64,000 nucleotides of DNA from JAACFF01 sp963807975. Its GTDB lineage: Bacteria; Chloroflexota; Anaerolineae; Promineifilales; Promineifilaceae. The stretch lies in assembly GCA_963807975.1 (NCBI GenBank), contig CAWEDV010000001.1:1488001-1552000 (forward strand), given 5' to 3'. The position numbers and the translations under genes are program-made. Of this stretch, positions 35,060 to 43,454 are shown piece by piece (the first letter of the stretch is position 1; the number at the start of each line of letters is the position of its first letter). Below the pieces are notes generated by a model. It did not search any database and was not told where the DNA came from. It was given only the letters and a program-made list of their open reading frames with translations.

Positions 35060-35105
35060 GCAAGGTGCATTTTCACCCATTATGGGATGGTAAAATGCGC
35101 CTTGC
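35060..35105 (+). other. Strong hairpin between tuf and rpmG
   Basis: GCAAGGTGCATTTT (35060-35073) and AAAATGCGCCTTGC (35092-35105) pair over 14 positions with one G-T pair, and an inner CCCAT/ATGGG stem extends it. It has no T-run, so it is not a standard terminator. It may be an RNA processing or stability element that separates tuf expression from the downstream genes. Confidence 0.6.
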
Positions 35106-35119
35106 GTTGTAGGTTTATT

Positions 35120-35284
35120 ATGGCAAAAAAAGCGGTCAGATCCCACATTATTCTGGCCTGTACGGAATGCAAAGAGCGGAACTATATTTCAGAAAAGAAC
35201 CGCCGCAATGACCCCGGAAGGCTTGAATTAAGTAAGTATTGTTCGCGATGTCGCCGGCACACGCCACATCGTGAAACCCGTTAA
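35120..35284 (+). CDS. rpmG: 50S ribosomal protein L33
   Basis: A 54-residue basic ribosomal protein of the large subunit. It keeps the zinc-ribbon cysteines LACTECKERNY and KYCSRCRRHTPHRETR (C-x2-C ... C-x2-C, the zinc-binding version). The start MAKKAVRS matches the family, while the longer open frame would begin inside the preceding hairpin. The SD is weak (AGGT). It is in the conserved tuf-rpmG-tRNA-Trp-secE context. Confidence 0.95.
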   Translation: MAKKAVRSHIILACTECKERNYISEKNRRNDPGRLELSKYCSRCRRHTPHRETR

Positions 35285-35304
35285 GCACATTATAGTGCTT
35301 ATTT

Positions 35305-35377
35305 AGGGGGTTAGCTCAATTGGTAGAGCGACGGTCTCCAAAACCGTAGGCTGCGGGTTCGATTCCTGCACCCCCTG
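35305..35377 (+). tRNA. tRNA-Trp(CCA)
   Basis: Acceptor AGGGGGT/ACCCCCT, D-stem GCTC/GAGC, anticodon stem ACGGT/ACCGT with loop CTCCAAA (anticodon CCA), T-arm GGTTCGATTCC and discriminator G. It lies between rpmG and secE as in many bacteria. A small hairpin (AAGCAC/GTGCTT) precedes it. Confidence 0.97.
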
Positions 35378-35457
35378 TAGAAAGGTGTCCCTTTGGAAGC
35401 TGGTCATGAAGAAATTCAGCCAGCTTCTAAACATTAGGCGAATGAGGAACTAATAGC

Positions 35458-35691
35458 GTGGCAAAAAGCAGAAGTGAGAAAAAAGCGGGCCAGCCAAACG
35501 CGGTTGCGAAGTATATCCGAGAAACACGCGGCGAAATTCGCAAGGTAACTTGGCCAACCCGTCGTGAGTCTTGGCGCTTAACCGCCATTGTGCTGGCCGT
35601 TACCATAGCGACAGCCGCATTTTTGTGGTTTTTTGACTTCATTTTCAGCGGTAGTATCCAGTTCTTAATTGAACAAATGATTGGATTGTAA
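35458..35691 (+). CDS. secE: Preprotein translocase subunit SecE
   Basis: Small subunit of the SecYEG protein-export channel in the inner membrane. The 77 residues have a basic cytoplasmic start, the amphipathic conserved segment IRETRGEIRKVTWPTRRESW (near 19-38) and a single membrane helix (about 43-65). The start is GTG, with GAGGAA upstream. It precedes nusG as in nearly all bacteria. The single-helix form is the usual one outside enterobacteria. Confidence 0.95.
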   Translation: MAKSRSEKKAGQPNAVAKYIRETRGEIRKVTWPTRRESWRLTAIVLAVTIATAAFLWFFDFIFSGSIQFLIEQMIGL

Positions 35692-35780
35692 TCACCATTG
35701 GCAACGGCTTGTGATGCTCCGACGATAAGATTCGAGAGCTGTGATGTGCGTTTCGTACCCGGCTTTAAAGGCGAAATGAG

Positions 35781-36377
35781 ATGAGCGATAGTGACATAGT
35801 AGAAGAACCTCAGGTGGAAACCGATAATGATGGCGAGCAGCTCATTCCTGATGACGGCCGTGCCTGGTTTGTTGTTCATTGCTACTCTGGTTATGAGAAC
35901 AAGGTGCGGCACAGTATTGAGCAGCGTATCGAGACCATGGGCATGCAGGGCAAGATTTTTGATGTTGTTGTGCCCACCGAGGAAGAAATTGAGATCAAAG
36001 ACGGCAAACGCCGCACCGTAGAGCGCCGCGTTTTTCCTGGTTATATCCTGGTGCAGATGCTCATGGATGAAGATTCTTGGTACGTCGTTCGCAACACGCC
36101 AGGCGTAACCGGCTTTGTGGGCATGGGCACGGAGCCAACGCCTTTGCGCCCCGACGAGGTCGCCAAAATCATGAACCGCATGGAAGCGGAGGCGCCAAAG
36201 GTCAAGTTCGACTTCCAGGTCGGCGAAAAAGTACGTATCGGTTCCGGGCCATTTGCTGATTTCATCGGTACAGTGGCCGATATCGACGCCGAAAAAGCAA
36301 AAGTTCGCGTTATGGTCTCTTTCTTTGGACGCGAAACGCCCGTAGAACTAGATTTCCTGCACGTAGAGAAGGTTTAA
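35781..36377 (+). CDS. nusG: Transcription termination/antitermination protein NusG
   Basis: RNA-polymerase-bound elongation factor linking transcription to ribosomes or Rho. The 198 residues comprise an acidic N-terminal extension (about 1-25), the NGN domain (WFVVHCYSGYENKVRHSIEQ; VFPGYILVQM; NTPGVTGFVG) and a C-terminal KOW domain (VGEKVRIGSGPFADFIGTV). It lies 89 bases after secE and ahead of rplK, the standard order. Confidence 0.96.
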   Translation: MSDSDIVEEPQVETDNDGEQLIPDDGRAWFVVHCYSGYENKVRHSIEQRIETMGMQGKIFDVVVPTEEEIEIKDGKRRTVERRVFPGYILVQMLMDEDSWYVVRNTPGVTGFVGMGTEPTPLRPDEVAKIMNRMEAEAPKVKFDFQVGEKVRIGSGPFADFIGTVADIDAEKAKVRVMVSFFGRETPVELDFLHVEKV

Positions 36378-36460
36378 TTTCTGGCTGATCAAGAATATCA
36401 GCCAAATAAACGGTAAGGAGGAGCCTTAACAAGGCGCTTGGACTCCCCGGAGAGATAAGA

Positions 36461-36886
36461 ATGGCAAAGAAAGTAAAAGCAATTGTAAAGATTCAGATTC
36501 AAGGTGGGAAAGCCAATCCGGCTCCCCCGGTCGGTACGGCTTTAGGGCCACACGGCATCAACCTCATGCAATTCTGCAAAGAGTACAATGCTAAGACCTC
36601 AAATCAGGTTGGCCAGATTGTTCCTGTCGAAGTCACCGTCTTCGCAGATGGTAGTTTTTCCTTTATTCTCAAGACACCACCGGCAGCAGCCCTGCTTAAA
36701 AAAGCGGCAGATATTCGCAGTGGTTCTGCTGAACCCAATCGCGACAAGGTCGGCACTGTGACAACCAATCAACTGCGTGAGATCGCCGAAATCAAGATGA
36801 AAGACTTGAACGCTACCGATATGGACAATGCAATAAAGATAATTGCCGGCACTGCCCGCAGCATGGGCATTACCGTAACTGACTAA
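36461..36886 (+). CDS. rplK: 50S ribosomal protein L11
   Basis: A 141-residue protein of the GTPase-associated region of the large subunit. The N-terminal domain IQIQGGKANPAPPVGTALGPHGIN (read in two parts: IQIQGGKANPAPPVG and TALGPHGIN) and the C-terminal rRNA-binding domain (GTVTTNQLREIAEIK ... GTARSMGITV) match the family exactly in order and length. GGAGAGA precedes the ATG. It is co-transcribed with rplA, 64 bases before its start. Confidence 0.97.
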   Translation: MAKKVKAIVKIQIQGGKANPAPPVGTALGPHGINLMQFCKEYNAKTSNQVGQIVPVEVTVFADGSFSFILKTPPAAALLKKAADIRSGSAEPNRDKVGTVTTNQLREIAEIKMKDLNATDMDNAIKIIAGTARSMGITVTD

Positions 36887-36950
36887 TAGAGGATTCGAAT
36901 TTATGTGGGAGGACGATTTAGTTCGTTCGCTTGAACCACAAGGAGTTATC

Positions 36951-37652
36951 ATGCCAAAACGAGGAAGAAAATACAGAGAATCTGCGGAAAAAATTGACCG
37001 CAACAAACTATATTCTCGCCAGGAAGCCGTTGATTTAATCAAAGCAACGTCGACGACCAAGTTTGACCCCACGGTTGAATTGCATATGCGTTTGGGTGTT
37101 GACCCCCGTCATGCCGATCAACAGGTCCGTGATGTGGTCGTGTTGCCCAATGGTTTAGGTAAGACTGTGCGCGTGTTGGTCTTTGCTGAAGGCGAAGATG
37201 CTACAGTGGCCGAAGAAGCCGGTGCCGACCTGATCGCCACCGACGAAATCATCAAGAAAATCCAAGGCGGCTGGGTTGACTTTGACGTAGCCATCGCCGT
37301 ACCTACGATGATGGGCAAGGTCGGCCGTCTCGGTCGTATTCTTGGCCCCCGTGGTCTGATGCCCAATCCGCGAGCAGGAACTGTTGCCCCTGGTGAAGAT
37401 CTTCCGCGTCTGATTAATGAAGCGAAAGCGGGTCGAGTGGAATTCCGTGTGGACCGTACGGCCAATATTCACGCCCCCGTCGGCAAAGCCAGCTTTTCGG
37501 CTGACCAATTAAGCGAGAACCTGCAGGTTATCCTGGAGGCAATCAAACGGGCGCGGCCTGCGTCGACCAAAGGCGTCTATGTGCGCAGCATTACATTAGC
37601 TAATTCTATGGGCCCTGGGATCAAGGTTGACCCAGCAGAAGCAATGGCATAG
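36951..37652 (+). CDS. rplA: 50S ribosomal protein L1
   Basis: A 233-residue protein of the L1 stalk, which helps release deacylated tRNA; in many bacteria it also represses its own mRNA. Signatures: RGRKYRESAEKIDR at the N-terminus, VELHMRLGVDPRHADQQVR near 46, and the hallmark LGRILGPRGLMPNPRAGTV near 128. ATG at 36951 has AAGGAG five bases upstream; the earlier in-frame ATG does not and would add a non-family extension. The L10 leader follows. Confidence 0.97.
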   Translation: MPKRGRKYRESAEKIDRNKLYSRQEAVDLIKATSTTKFDPTVELHMRLGVDPRHADQQVRDVVVLPNGLGKTVRVLVFAEGEDATVAEEAGADLIATDEIIKKIQGGWVDFDVAIAVPTMMGKVGRLGRILGPRGLMPNPRAGTVAPGEDLPRLINEAKAGRVEFRVDRTANIHAPVGKASFSADQLSENLQVILEAIKRARPASTKGVYVRSITLANSMGPGIKVDPAEAMA

Positions 37653-37719
37653 ACTTACACGGCTAATTTATCATATTTTGATTTTTAACAATTTTTCAAA
37701 CATTTTCTCTGCTTAAGAC

Positions 37720-37871
37720 AGTTGGTAGCAGCCACTTGTGGTTGCTTTAATTTTACCAGCCGAGGTGGGTATTCACGTGTTGATCATTCGATAGTTCCGT
37801 CTCTCGAAAAGGGGCAGGATTTCAAGTGACTTGTACGAATCCTCATGCCGGTATGGTATGAGGATTTTTTT
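37720..37871 (+). ncRNA. L10 leader with intrinsic terminator/attenuator
   Basis: The 243-base gap before rplJ contains the CCGAGGTGG element seen in the ribosomal L10-leader RNA family, near 37760, preceded by a GCAGCCAC/GTGGTTGC hairpin. It ends in a terminator: AATCCTCAT (37838-37846) with ATGAGGATT (37858-37866) and a T-run to 37871. By analogy with the known family, L10(L12)4 binding would favour the terminator and limit rplJ-rplL expression. The boundaries are approximate. Confidence 0.8.
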
Positions 37872-37895
37872 ATAACCTAAAGGAGGTGACAATCT

Positions 37896-38435
37896 TTGGC
37901 TATTTCAAAAGAACGCAAAGACGAATTAGTAGCCCAATACAAAGAGCTCATTGATCAAAGTGAAGCCATTTTCCTGACTGAATATGGTGGTATGTCCGTG
38001 AAAGATATGCAGGCACTGCGCGGTAAACTGCGTGAGGCCGATGGCAGATTCTACGTCACGAAGAACACATTGCTCAGCCTGGCTCTCGAGGAATCTGATC
38101 TACCTTCCCCCGATGACTTGCTCATCGGACAGGTCGCTTCCGGATTCGCCATGGGCGAAGCCCCTTCCCTGGCGAAGGCACTGGTAGATTTCGCTGAAAG
38201 TGAGGAAAACCTAACCATCAAGGGCGGCATCATGGATAACCGGGTGCTGTCTGCTGGTGAAGTCGAAGCCTTGGCAAAACTGCCGACCCTCGATCAACTG
38301 CGTGCTCAGCTTATGGGTCTCATTGATGGACCTGCTCGCGGCTTGGTATCCGTACTCAACAACAGCGTGAGACAGGTTGTCAACGTAGTTGACGCCTATG
38401 CCAAAAGCGAAGAAACAGAGCCTGAATCCGCCTAA
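37896..38435 (+). CDS. rplJ: 50S ribosomal protein L10
   Basis: A 179-residue protein that forms the base of the L7/L12 stalk. The N-terminal rRNA-binding domain includes IFLTEYGGMSVKDMQALRGKL and FYVTKNTLLSLALEE; the C-terminal helix (SVLNNSVRQVVNVVDAYAKS) binds L12 dimers. Translation starts at TTG with an unusually strong SD (AGGAGGTGA) six bases upstream, just after the leader terminator, so regulation acts directly before the ribosome site. Confidence 0.96.
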   Translation: MAISKERKDELVAQYKELIDQSEAIFLTEYGGMSVKDMQALRGKLREADGRFYVTKNTLLSLALEESDLPSPDDLLIGQVASGFAMGEAPSLAKALVDFAESEENLTIKGGIMDNRVLSAGEVEALAKLPTLDQLRAQLMGLIDGPARGLVSVLNNSVRQVVNVVDAYAKSEETEPESA

Positions 38436-38501
38436 AGGGGATACCGGGTAGTTACGAATAACGAATAGATATTGAAATCTTGATTTTGGAGGATTACTAA
38501 A

Positions 38502-38885
38502 ATGGCCGATTTGGAAAAAATCGTTGAGGATCTGAGTGGATTGACGCTGCTTGAGGCAGCTGAATTAACAAAAATGCTGGAAGAGAAGTGGGGCGTTAGC
38601 GCTGCTGCCCCCATGGCCATGGGTATGATGGCTATGCCAGGAGCTGGTGGAGACGATGCTGCCGCCGCTGAAGAGAAAACTGAGTTTGACGTCGTCCTCA
38701 AAGATGTTGGTCCCAAGAAGATCAACGTCATTAAGGAAGTCCGTGCGCTTACGTCCCTGGGTCTCAAAGAAGCCAAGGCTGTCGTAGACGAAAAAGGCAC
38801 CGTATTGGAAGGCGTTGGCAAAGATGCCGCCGAAGATGCAAAAGCCAAATTGGAAGCTGCTGGCGCAGAAGTAGAACTCAAGTAA
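38502..38885 (+). CDS. rplL: 50S ribosomal protein L7/L12
   Basis: A 127-residue acidic stalk protein that recruits translational GTPases. The N-terminal dimerisation helices (about 1-35), an Ala/Met/Gly-rich hinge (38-60) and the C-terminal globular domain (EKTEFDVVLKDVGPKKINVI ... GLKEAKAVVDE) are all present. GGAGG precedes the ATG. The gene ends the ribosomal run: a terminator follows, and rpoB is not downstream. Confidence 0.97.
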   Translation: MADLEKIVEDLSGLTLLEAAELTKMLEEKWGVSAAAPMAMGMMAMPGAGGDDAAAAEEKTEFDVVLKDVGPKKINVIKEVRALTSLGLKEAKAVVDEKGTVLEGVGKDAAEDAKAKLEAAGAEVELK

Positions 38886-38915
38886 GCTGCTTTCCTAGCA
38901 ACTCAATAACAAAAC

Positions 38916-38945
38916 AGAAGGCCAGCCGATTTTCGCTGGCCTTCT
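38916..38945 (+). terminator. Terminator after rplL
   Basis: AGAAGGCCAGC (38916-38926) pairs perfectly with GCTGGCCTTCT (38935-38945) around an 8-base loop. The T-tract is weak, but the 11-bp stem ends the ribosomal-protein transcript well. maf begins 13 bases later. Confidence 0.75.
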
Positions 38946-38958
38946 CTGCTATATCCTT

Positions 38959-39630
38959 ATGACTCGTTTTCTCCTGGCATCCCAATCACCTCGACGCCGA
39001 CAACTCCTTACACTTTGCGGCTATCCCTTTGATGCTCTGGCTGCCGATGTAGACGAGGACAGCGTCTTTAATCCTGACCCCGTTCAAGATTGCATTCAAA
39101 CTGCGCGGTTGAAGGGTGAAGCCATTTTACGTGATGGCCCCCTCTCTTTGGAGGAGGATAGAATCATAATTGCTGCGGATACCATTGTGACTCTCGATGG
39201 ACATATTCTAGGGAAACCGCAGGACGCCTTGGATGCAAAACGGATGCTAACCTCCCTACGAGGACGTTCGCATGAGGTACACACCGGCGTCACCATCATT
39301 GACGCGAGATCGAGCCGAAGCATCCTCAGCAGCCAATCAGCCATCGTAAAAATGCGGCCTTATACGGATCAGGAAATGTCCACCTACGTAGCCACTGGCG
39401 ATCCCCTTGACAAGGCAGGCGCCTATGCCATCCAACATCCTGATTTCAGACCTGTTGAACACCTCAAAGGCTGTTATTTGGGCGTCATGGGATTGTCAAT
39501 TTGCCATCTATTGCAGCTATTCGAACAGATTGATTTACCCTTCAAGGCCGATCTGAATTCTCTAGAAAATGCACACCATGGGTATCAATGCGTACTTTAT
39601 GACAATATCGCGCAAAAACACGGTAAATAA
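38959..39630 (+). CDS. maf: Maf-family nucleoside triphosphate pyrophosphatase
   Basis: House-cleaning enzyme that hydrolyses non-canonical or modified nucleoside triphosphates to monophosphates; it was historically called a septum-formation inhibitor. The 223 residues show the Maf signature LASQSPRRRQLLTLCG (near 5-20), ADTIVTLDGHILGKPQD (near 73-89) with the catalytic Asp, and the GDPLDKAGAYAIQ block (near 150). The length is slightly above the usual 190-200 because of a short C-terminal extension. No SD is visible. It starts directly after the rplL terminator. Confidence 0.93.
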   Translation: MTRFLLASQSPRRRQLLTLCGYPFDALAADVDEDSVFNPDPVQDCIQTARLKGEAILRDGPLSLEEDRIIIAADTIVTLDGHILGKPQDALDAKRMLTSLRGRSHEVHTGVTIIDARSSRSILSSQSAIVKMRPYTDQEMSTYVATGDPLDKAGAYAIQHPDFRPVEHLKGCYLGVMGLSICHLLQLFEQIDLPFKADLNSLENAHHGYQCVLYDNIAQKHGK

Positions 39631-39729
39631 GGCGTTGAGATAGCCTTCTCCATCTCGCAATTTGAGTCCAGCCATGCTACAATTTTCATTAGTTCCGAAG
39701 TTTGACGGAAGCTGCTATTGGGAAGGAAT

Positions 39730-40362
39730 ATGGAACTAAAACTGCAACAGGCGATTGTTGCTACGCGGGCTGGTCGAACCGACGTTGCACAGTCTTTACT
39801 GACCCAATTGATCCAAGAGAATCCGGATGATGCCAATGCTTGGTTCCTACTTGGCCATATTGTAAATACTCCCGATCGACAGGCTCGTTATCTGCAAAAG
39901 GTAATCGAGTTAGAGCCAGAACATGCTATTGCTAAGCAGCGTCTACTGCAGATAGAGAATATCCCCGTACCAGCCCCAGTCATTCCTGAACAAGTGCCTA
40001 TCGATGCTCCCAACGAAGCTTCAGACGAGGAAACAGTAGTTGAACAGGCCCTGGACGCGACAGTTCCGGGAACAGTAAGCGTTGCCGAGCTTGCGGCAAA
40101 TTCGCAACCTGCTGTTGATGCCACCCTAGAACCCCAAAATGCAGATGATGAGAGATGGACACAATTGGCAGGTGCGCCAATTCGTGAGAAGCCCGAAAGA
40201 ACGGTGCGCGAAGAGGCAACGGCAGCAGCCATAACTCAAGACATGGCTCAAACGACAAAAGATAAAACTTCTGGAGAAGTCTGGCTTGTGCGCATATTGG
40301 TCCTCATGGTCATTGTTGCGGCTATTGTTTTAGGAATTCTGGTACTCCTGATATTGGTATGA
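39730..40362 (+). CDS. TPR-domain protein with C-terminal membrane anchor
   Basis: A 210-residue protein. The N-terminal part (about 1-75) forms two TPR-like helix pairs (AQSLLTQLIQENPDDANAWF, LLGHIVNTPDRQARY, LQKVIELEPEHAIAKQRLL). A long acidic Glu/Ala/Pro/Val linker follows (about 80-175), and a single C-terminal membrane helix near 185-208. The TPR domain is probably cytoplasmic, tail-anchored and used for protein interaction. ATG at 39730 follows GGGAAGGAA. It lies 121 bases before a membrane PP2C phosphatase, so a role in Ser/Thr-phospho signalling is possible. Confidence 0.75.
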   Translation: MELKLQQAIVATRAGRTDVAQSLLTQLIQENPDDANAWFLLGHIVNTPDRQARYLQKVIELEPEHAIAKQRLLQIENIPVPAPVIPEQVPIDAPNEASDEETVVEQALDATVPGTVSVAELAANSQPAVDATLEPQNADDERWTQLAGAPIREKPERTVREEATAAAITQDMAQTTKDKTSGEVWLVRILVLMVIVAAIVLGILVLLILV

Positions 40363-40483
40363 CCTTTGCAATCCGGGTCTAATTCGACCCTTATCCTTGT
40401 AGTATCAGCAGTCACGTCATTCATAATATACGACTGAGGATCGTTTGCCCTAATATCTGTTTCTGTATATAGTCCACAAGAAT

Positions 40484-41410
40484 ATGAGTAGCCTTTCCCC
40501 TATAAAAGCCGCCATGCAAACCGACCGCGGACGTGTTCGAGATCACAACGAAGACTTCGTGGCCTGTATCGAACCAACGAATACAGAAGAAGAAACGAAA
40601 AATGGCTGGTTGTATATTGTCGCCGACGGTGTAGGCGGAGCGGATGCAGGAGAGGTTGCCAGTGAATATGCAAGCCAGCAAACGATCGCCCATTATCTTG
40701 CCAGCATCGATGAAGTAACACTTGGTAACCGCTTGGTTGATTCCATGCAGGCTGCCAATACCGATTTACGGCAGCTCGTCGTCGATCGCAAGCAGAACAA
40801 ACGTATGGCGACGACCATGGTCGGTGCAGCCATCAGTGACCAGACTGCTTATTTTGCCAATGTCGGCGACAGCCGTGGTTATCACTGGCGGAGTGGCTCT
40901 ATACGACAAGTTACGAAGGACCAGAGCCTGGTTGCTAAGTTGGTAGAAGAAGGAGCAATAACTGAAGCCGAAGCGGCCAGTCATCCACACCGCAACGTCA
41001 TTTTATATAGTTTAGGTTCTGAAAAGACACCTCAGATTGACTTGTATGAGGTCGCCCTAGGTTCTGGGGACATCATTGTATTGTGTTCAGATGGCTTGAT
41101 TCGCCACGTGTCGGATGATGAGATTAGTGCCATTATTGGGCGCGAAGAGCTGGAGACGGCCGCCAGCCAATTGATTCAATTGGCCAACCAGCGTGGTGGT
41201 CAAGACAATATTACAGCAACCCTCATAGCCTTTGGATCCGCCGCAAAAGAAGCGAGCAATGGGCAAGGCGGCACACGCGTGGCTATGCCCGTAATAACCA
41301 CCAACACCAAGAAGGTGCCAGATCGCAAATTCTTGGTACCTTATACTGTTTTCTTATCGATATTGGAAGCCATTCTGATTGTTATGGTATGGCTCATGCT
41401 CCGCGTTTAG
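40484..41410 (+). CDS. PP2C-family Ser/Thr phosphatase, tail-anchored
   Basis: A 308-residue phosphatase. PPM motifs: DRGRVRDHNEDFV (near 14-26), IVADGVGGADAGEVAS (near 45), FANVGDSRGYHW (near 125), IVLCSDGLIRHVSDDE (near 200) and GGQDNITATLI (near 245). Unlike the PP2C at 31584-33053 it has no external domain; it ends in one membrane helix (about 285-305) with no tail. A kinase partner is not adjacent; the nearest kinase gene is 9 kb away. It follows the TPR membrane protein. Confidence 0.93.
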   Translation: MSSLSPIKAAMQTDRGRVRDHNEDFVACIEPTNTEEETKNGWLYIVADGVGGADAGEVASEYASQQTIAHYLASIDEVTLGNRLVDSMQAANTDLRQLVVDRKQNKRMATTMVGAAISDQTAYFANVGDSRGYHWRSGSIRQVTKDQSLVAKLVEEGAITEAEAASHPHRNVILYSLGSEKTPQIDLYEVALGSGDIIVLCSDGLIRHVSDDEISAIIGREELETAASQLIQLANQRGGQDNITATLIAFGSAAKEASNGQGGTRVAMPVITTNTKKVPDRKFLVPYTVFLSILEAILIVMVWLMLRV

Positions 41411-41647
41411 AAGCACGTTAATGGTCTGTTTCTCAACATACCTGGCAGGATTTAGATTTCTCAAATCAGGCACTAGGTTAGTTTAATAAAAACGTTCAGA
41501 TTGAACGATATTTCAAGTTTGAAAATACACATAACATTTAGTCTGGGGGCCAATCCACCGTTGGAACGATCTTTTGTCTTTGCCGATGCATAGGCAATTG
41601 ACTTTCGTGATCCAACAGTTGACTGCTCCCACTTTTTCGGAGGAAAA

Positions 41648-43285
41648 ATGAAACCTAAACTGCGAATTGTCCCCATGGGTGGACTAGGGGAAATTGGCAA
41701 GAATATGACCGCCATCGAATATAACGATGCAATTATCATCATCGATGCCGGGATCATGTTCCCAGAAAACGACATGTTGGGAATTGATACCATCATTCCT
41801 GACTACAAATATCTGATGGACAAACTAGATCGCATCCAGGCAGTTCTTGTGACGCATGGACACGAGGATCATGTGGGCGCACTGCAACACGTGATGCGTG
41901 ATGTAAATGCCCCCATCTATGCCACTCCATTGACAATGGGTCTGATCGAAGGCAAGCTGCGACAGGCAAAAATATTACACGAGGTAGATCTCAAGATATT
42001 TGAGGCCGGAGATGTCTTGCATATTGGCCCCTTCAAAATCGAGCCTTTTCACGTCGCCCACAGCATCCCTGACTGTGTCGGCTTTGGTATTACAACACCC
42101 GTTGGGCTCATCGTCCATACCGGTGATTATAAATTCGATCACACGCCAGCTGATGGTTGGCCACCAGACTTTGCCAAGCTGGCCGAGTTCTCCAACCGGG
42201 GTGTTTTGGCTCTGCTGGCAGACAGCACAAACGCCGATAAACCAGGTTGGACACCCTCGGAATCAATCGTGGCCGAAGGGTTTGACGAGGTATTTCGCCA
42301 CGCCCAAGGACGAATTATTATCGCCACTTTCGCTTCGTTAATTTCCAGAATTCAGCAGGTCGCCGACACGGCTGTCCGTTATGGTCGCAAAATGGCCATA
42401 ACCGGCCGCTCCATGCGTGATAACACCAAGACCGCCCGCCGCCTGGGCTATCTCAATATCCCTGACGATCTGCTCATCGATATTGACCAGCTAAAGAACA
42501 TTCCCGCCAACCAGGTGGTAATCATGGCCACTGGAGCCCAGGGTGAGCCATCGGCCGTTCTTGGCCGTCTGTCCCATGGACGCCATCGTAGCTTGAGCAT
42601 TCAGGAAGGAGATACAGTCGTCTTCTCTGCGCACGCTATTCCCGGCAATGAGGAAATGGTGCACCGCACGATCAATCGTCTCTACCAGCGAGGCGCCAAT
42701 GTACTTTATGATTCCATTGCCAAAGTGCACGTTTCTGGTCATGCCAGCCGCGAGGAAATGAAGCTGCTTATCAACCTGATCCGGCCCAAATTCCTGATCC
42801 CAGTTCACGGCGAACTGCGCCATCTACGATTGCATGGCCAGATTGGTGAAGAGCTTGGCATCCCCGAAGAGAATATTGCCGTGGTCGAAAATGGCACCCC
42901 TCTTGAATTAACACGGGACAGTCTCACCGTTGAACCGCGCATGCCCGGAGGGTATATCTTTGTCGACGGCGCCAGTGTTGGTGAAATCGGCTGGTCCGTT
43001 GTGCGCGATCGCGACAAGCTGGCTCAAGCTGGCTTCTTCTTCGCTGTAGCCACTATAAATAATCAAGGACAAATGATTGGCACTCCTGAGATAAGGACGC
43101 GTGGTTTTGTGGACCGCCAGGGAGCGGAAGACCTCTATACCGGCGCCGAAGAGACAATAGCCCGGGCCATTCACAACAACCCAGGAGACCGCAGGAGAAT
43201 GGTCAAGAGAACCGAGGAAGCATTGAGCCGTTATCTCTATGATGAAACCCGGCGACGACCAATCGTAGAAATCATCATTCGCTAG
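41648..43285 (+). CDS. rnj: Ribonuclease J
   Basis: Metallo-beta-lactamase/beta-CASP ribonuclease with 5'-3' exo- and endonuclease activity in mRNA decay and rRNA processing. The 545 residues have the metal site THGHEDHVGALQHV (near 73), LLADSTNADKPGWTPSE (near 193, beta-CASP entry), FSAHAIPGNEEMV (near 330), HVSGHASREEMKLLI (near 361) and the C-terminal oligomerisation domain. GGAGG precedes ATG. The 237-base leader has short repeats (GTTCA/TGAAC; TTTCAA/TTGAAA) and no gene. A strong terminator follows, so it is monocistronic. Confidence 0.97.
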   Translation: MKPKLRIVPMGGLGEIGKNMTAIEYNDAIIIIDAGIMFPENDMLGIDTIIPDYKYLMDKLDRIQAVLVTHGHEDHVGALQHVMRDVNAPIYATPLTMGLIEGKLRQAKILHEVDLKIFEAGDVLHIGPFKIEPFHVAHSIPDCVGFGITTPVGLIVHTGDYKFDHTPADGWPPDFAKLAEFSNRGVLALLADSTNADKPGWTPSESIVAEGFDEVFRHAQGRIIIATFASLISRIQQVADTAVRYGRKMAITGRSMRDNTKTARRLGYLNIPDDLLIDIDQLKNIPANQVVIMATGAQGEPSAVLGRLSHGRHRSLSIQEGDTVVFSAHAIPGNEEMVHRTINRLYQRGANVLYDSIAKVHVSGHASREEMKLLINLIRPKFLIPVHGELRHLRLHGQIGEELGIPEENIAVVENGTPLELTRDSLTVEPRMPGGYIFVDGASVGEIGWSVVRDRDKLAQAGFFFAVATINNQGQMIGTPEIRTRGFVDRQGAEDLYTGAEETIARAIHNNPGDRRRMVKRTEEALSRYLYDETRRRPIVEIIIR

Positions 43286-43295
43286 AGCTGGGCAT

Positions 43296-43327
43296 ACAAA
43301 AAGCCCTGCGGGCGCAGGGCTTTTTGT
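43296..43327 (+). terminator. Intrinsic terminator after rnj
   Basis: ACAAAAAGCCCTGC and GCAGGGCTTTTTGT form a 14-bp perfect stem with a 4-base loop (43310-43313) and a T-run. It could act in both directions. The bases up to 43454 are AT-rich and hold no visible gene. Confidence 0.93.
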
Positions 43328-43454
43328 AGGAAGAGGAGAAAAGGAGGAAAATTAGTATTTGTTTATTGCCACCTATTATATGCTTATTTTAGACCGCTTG
43401 CTGGCAAACCCATTACATTTGATGTGTAAACTATTTTACATTGGCTAGTTTTTT

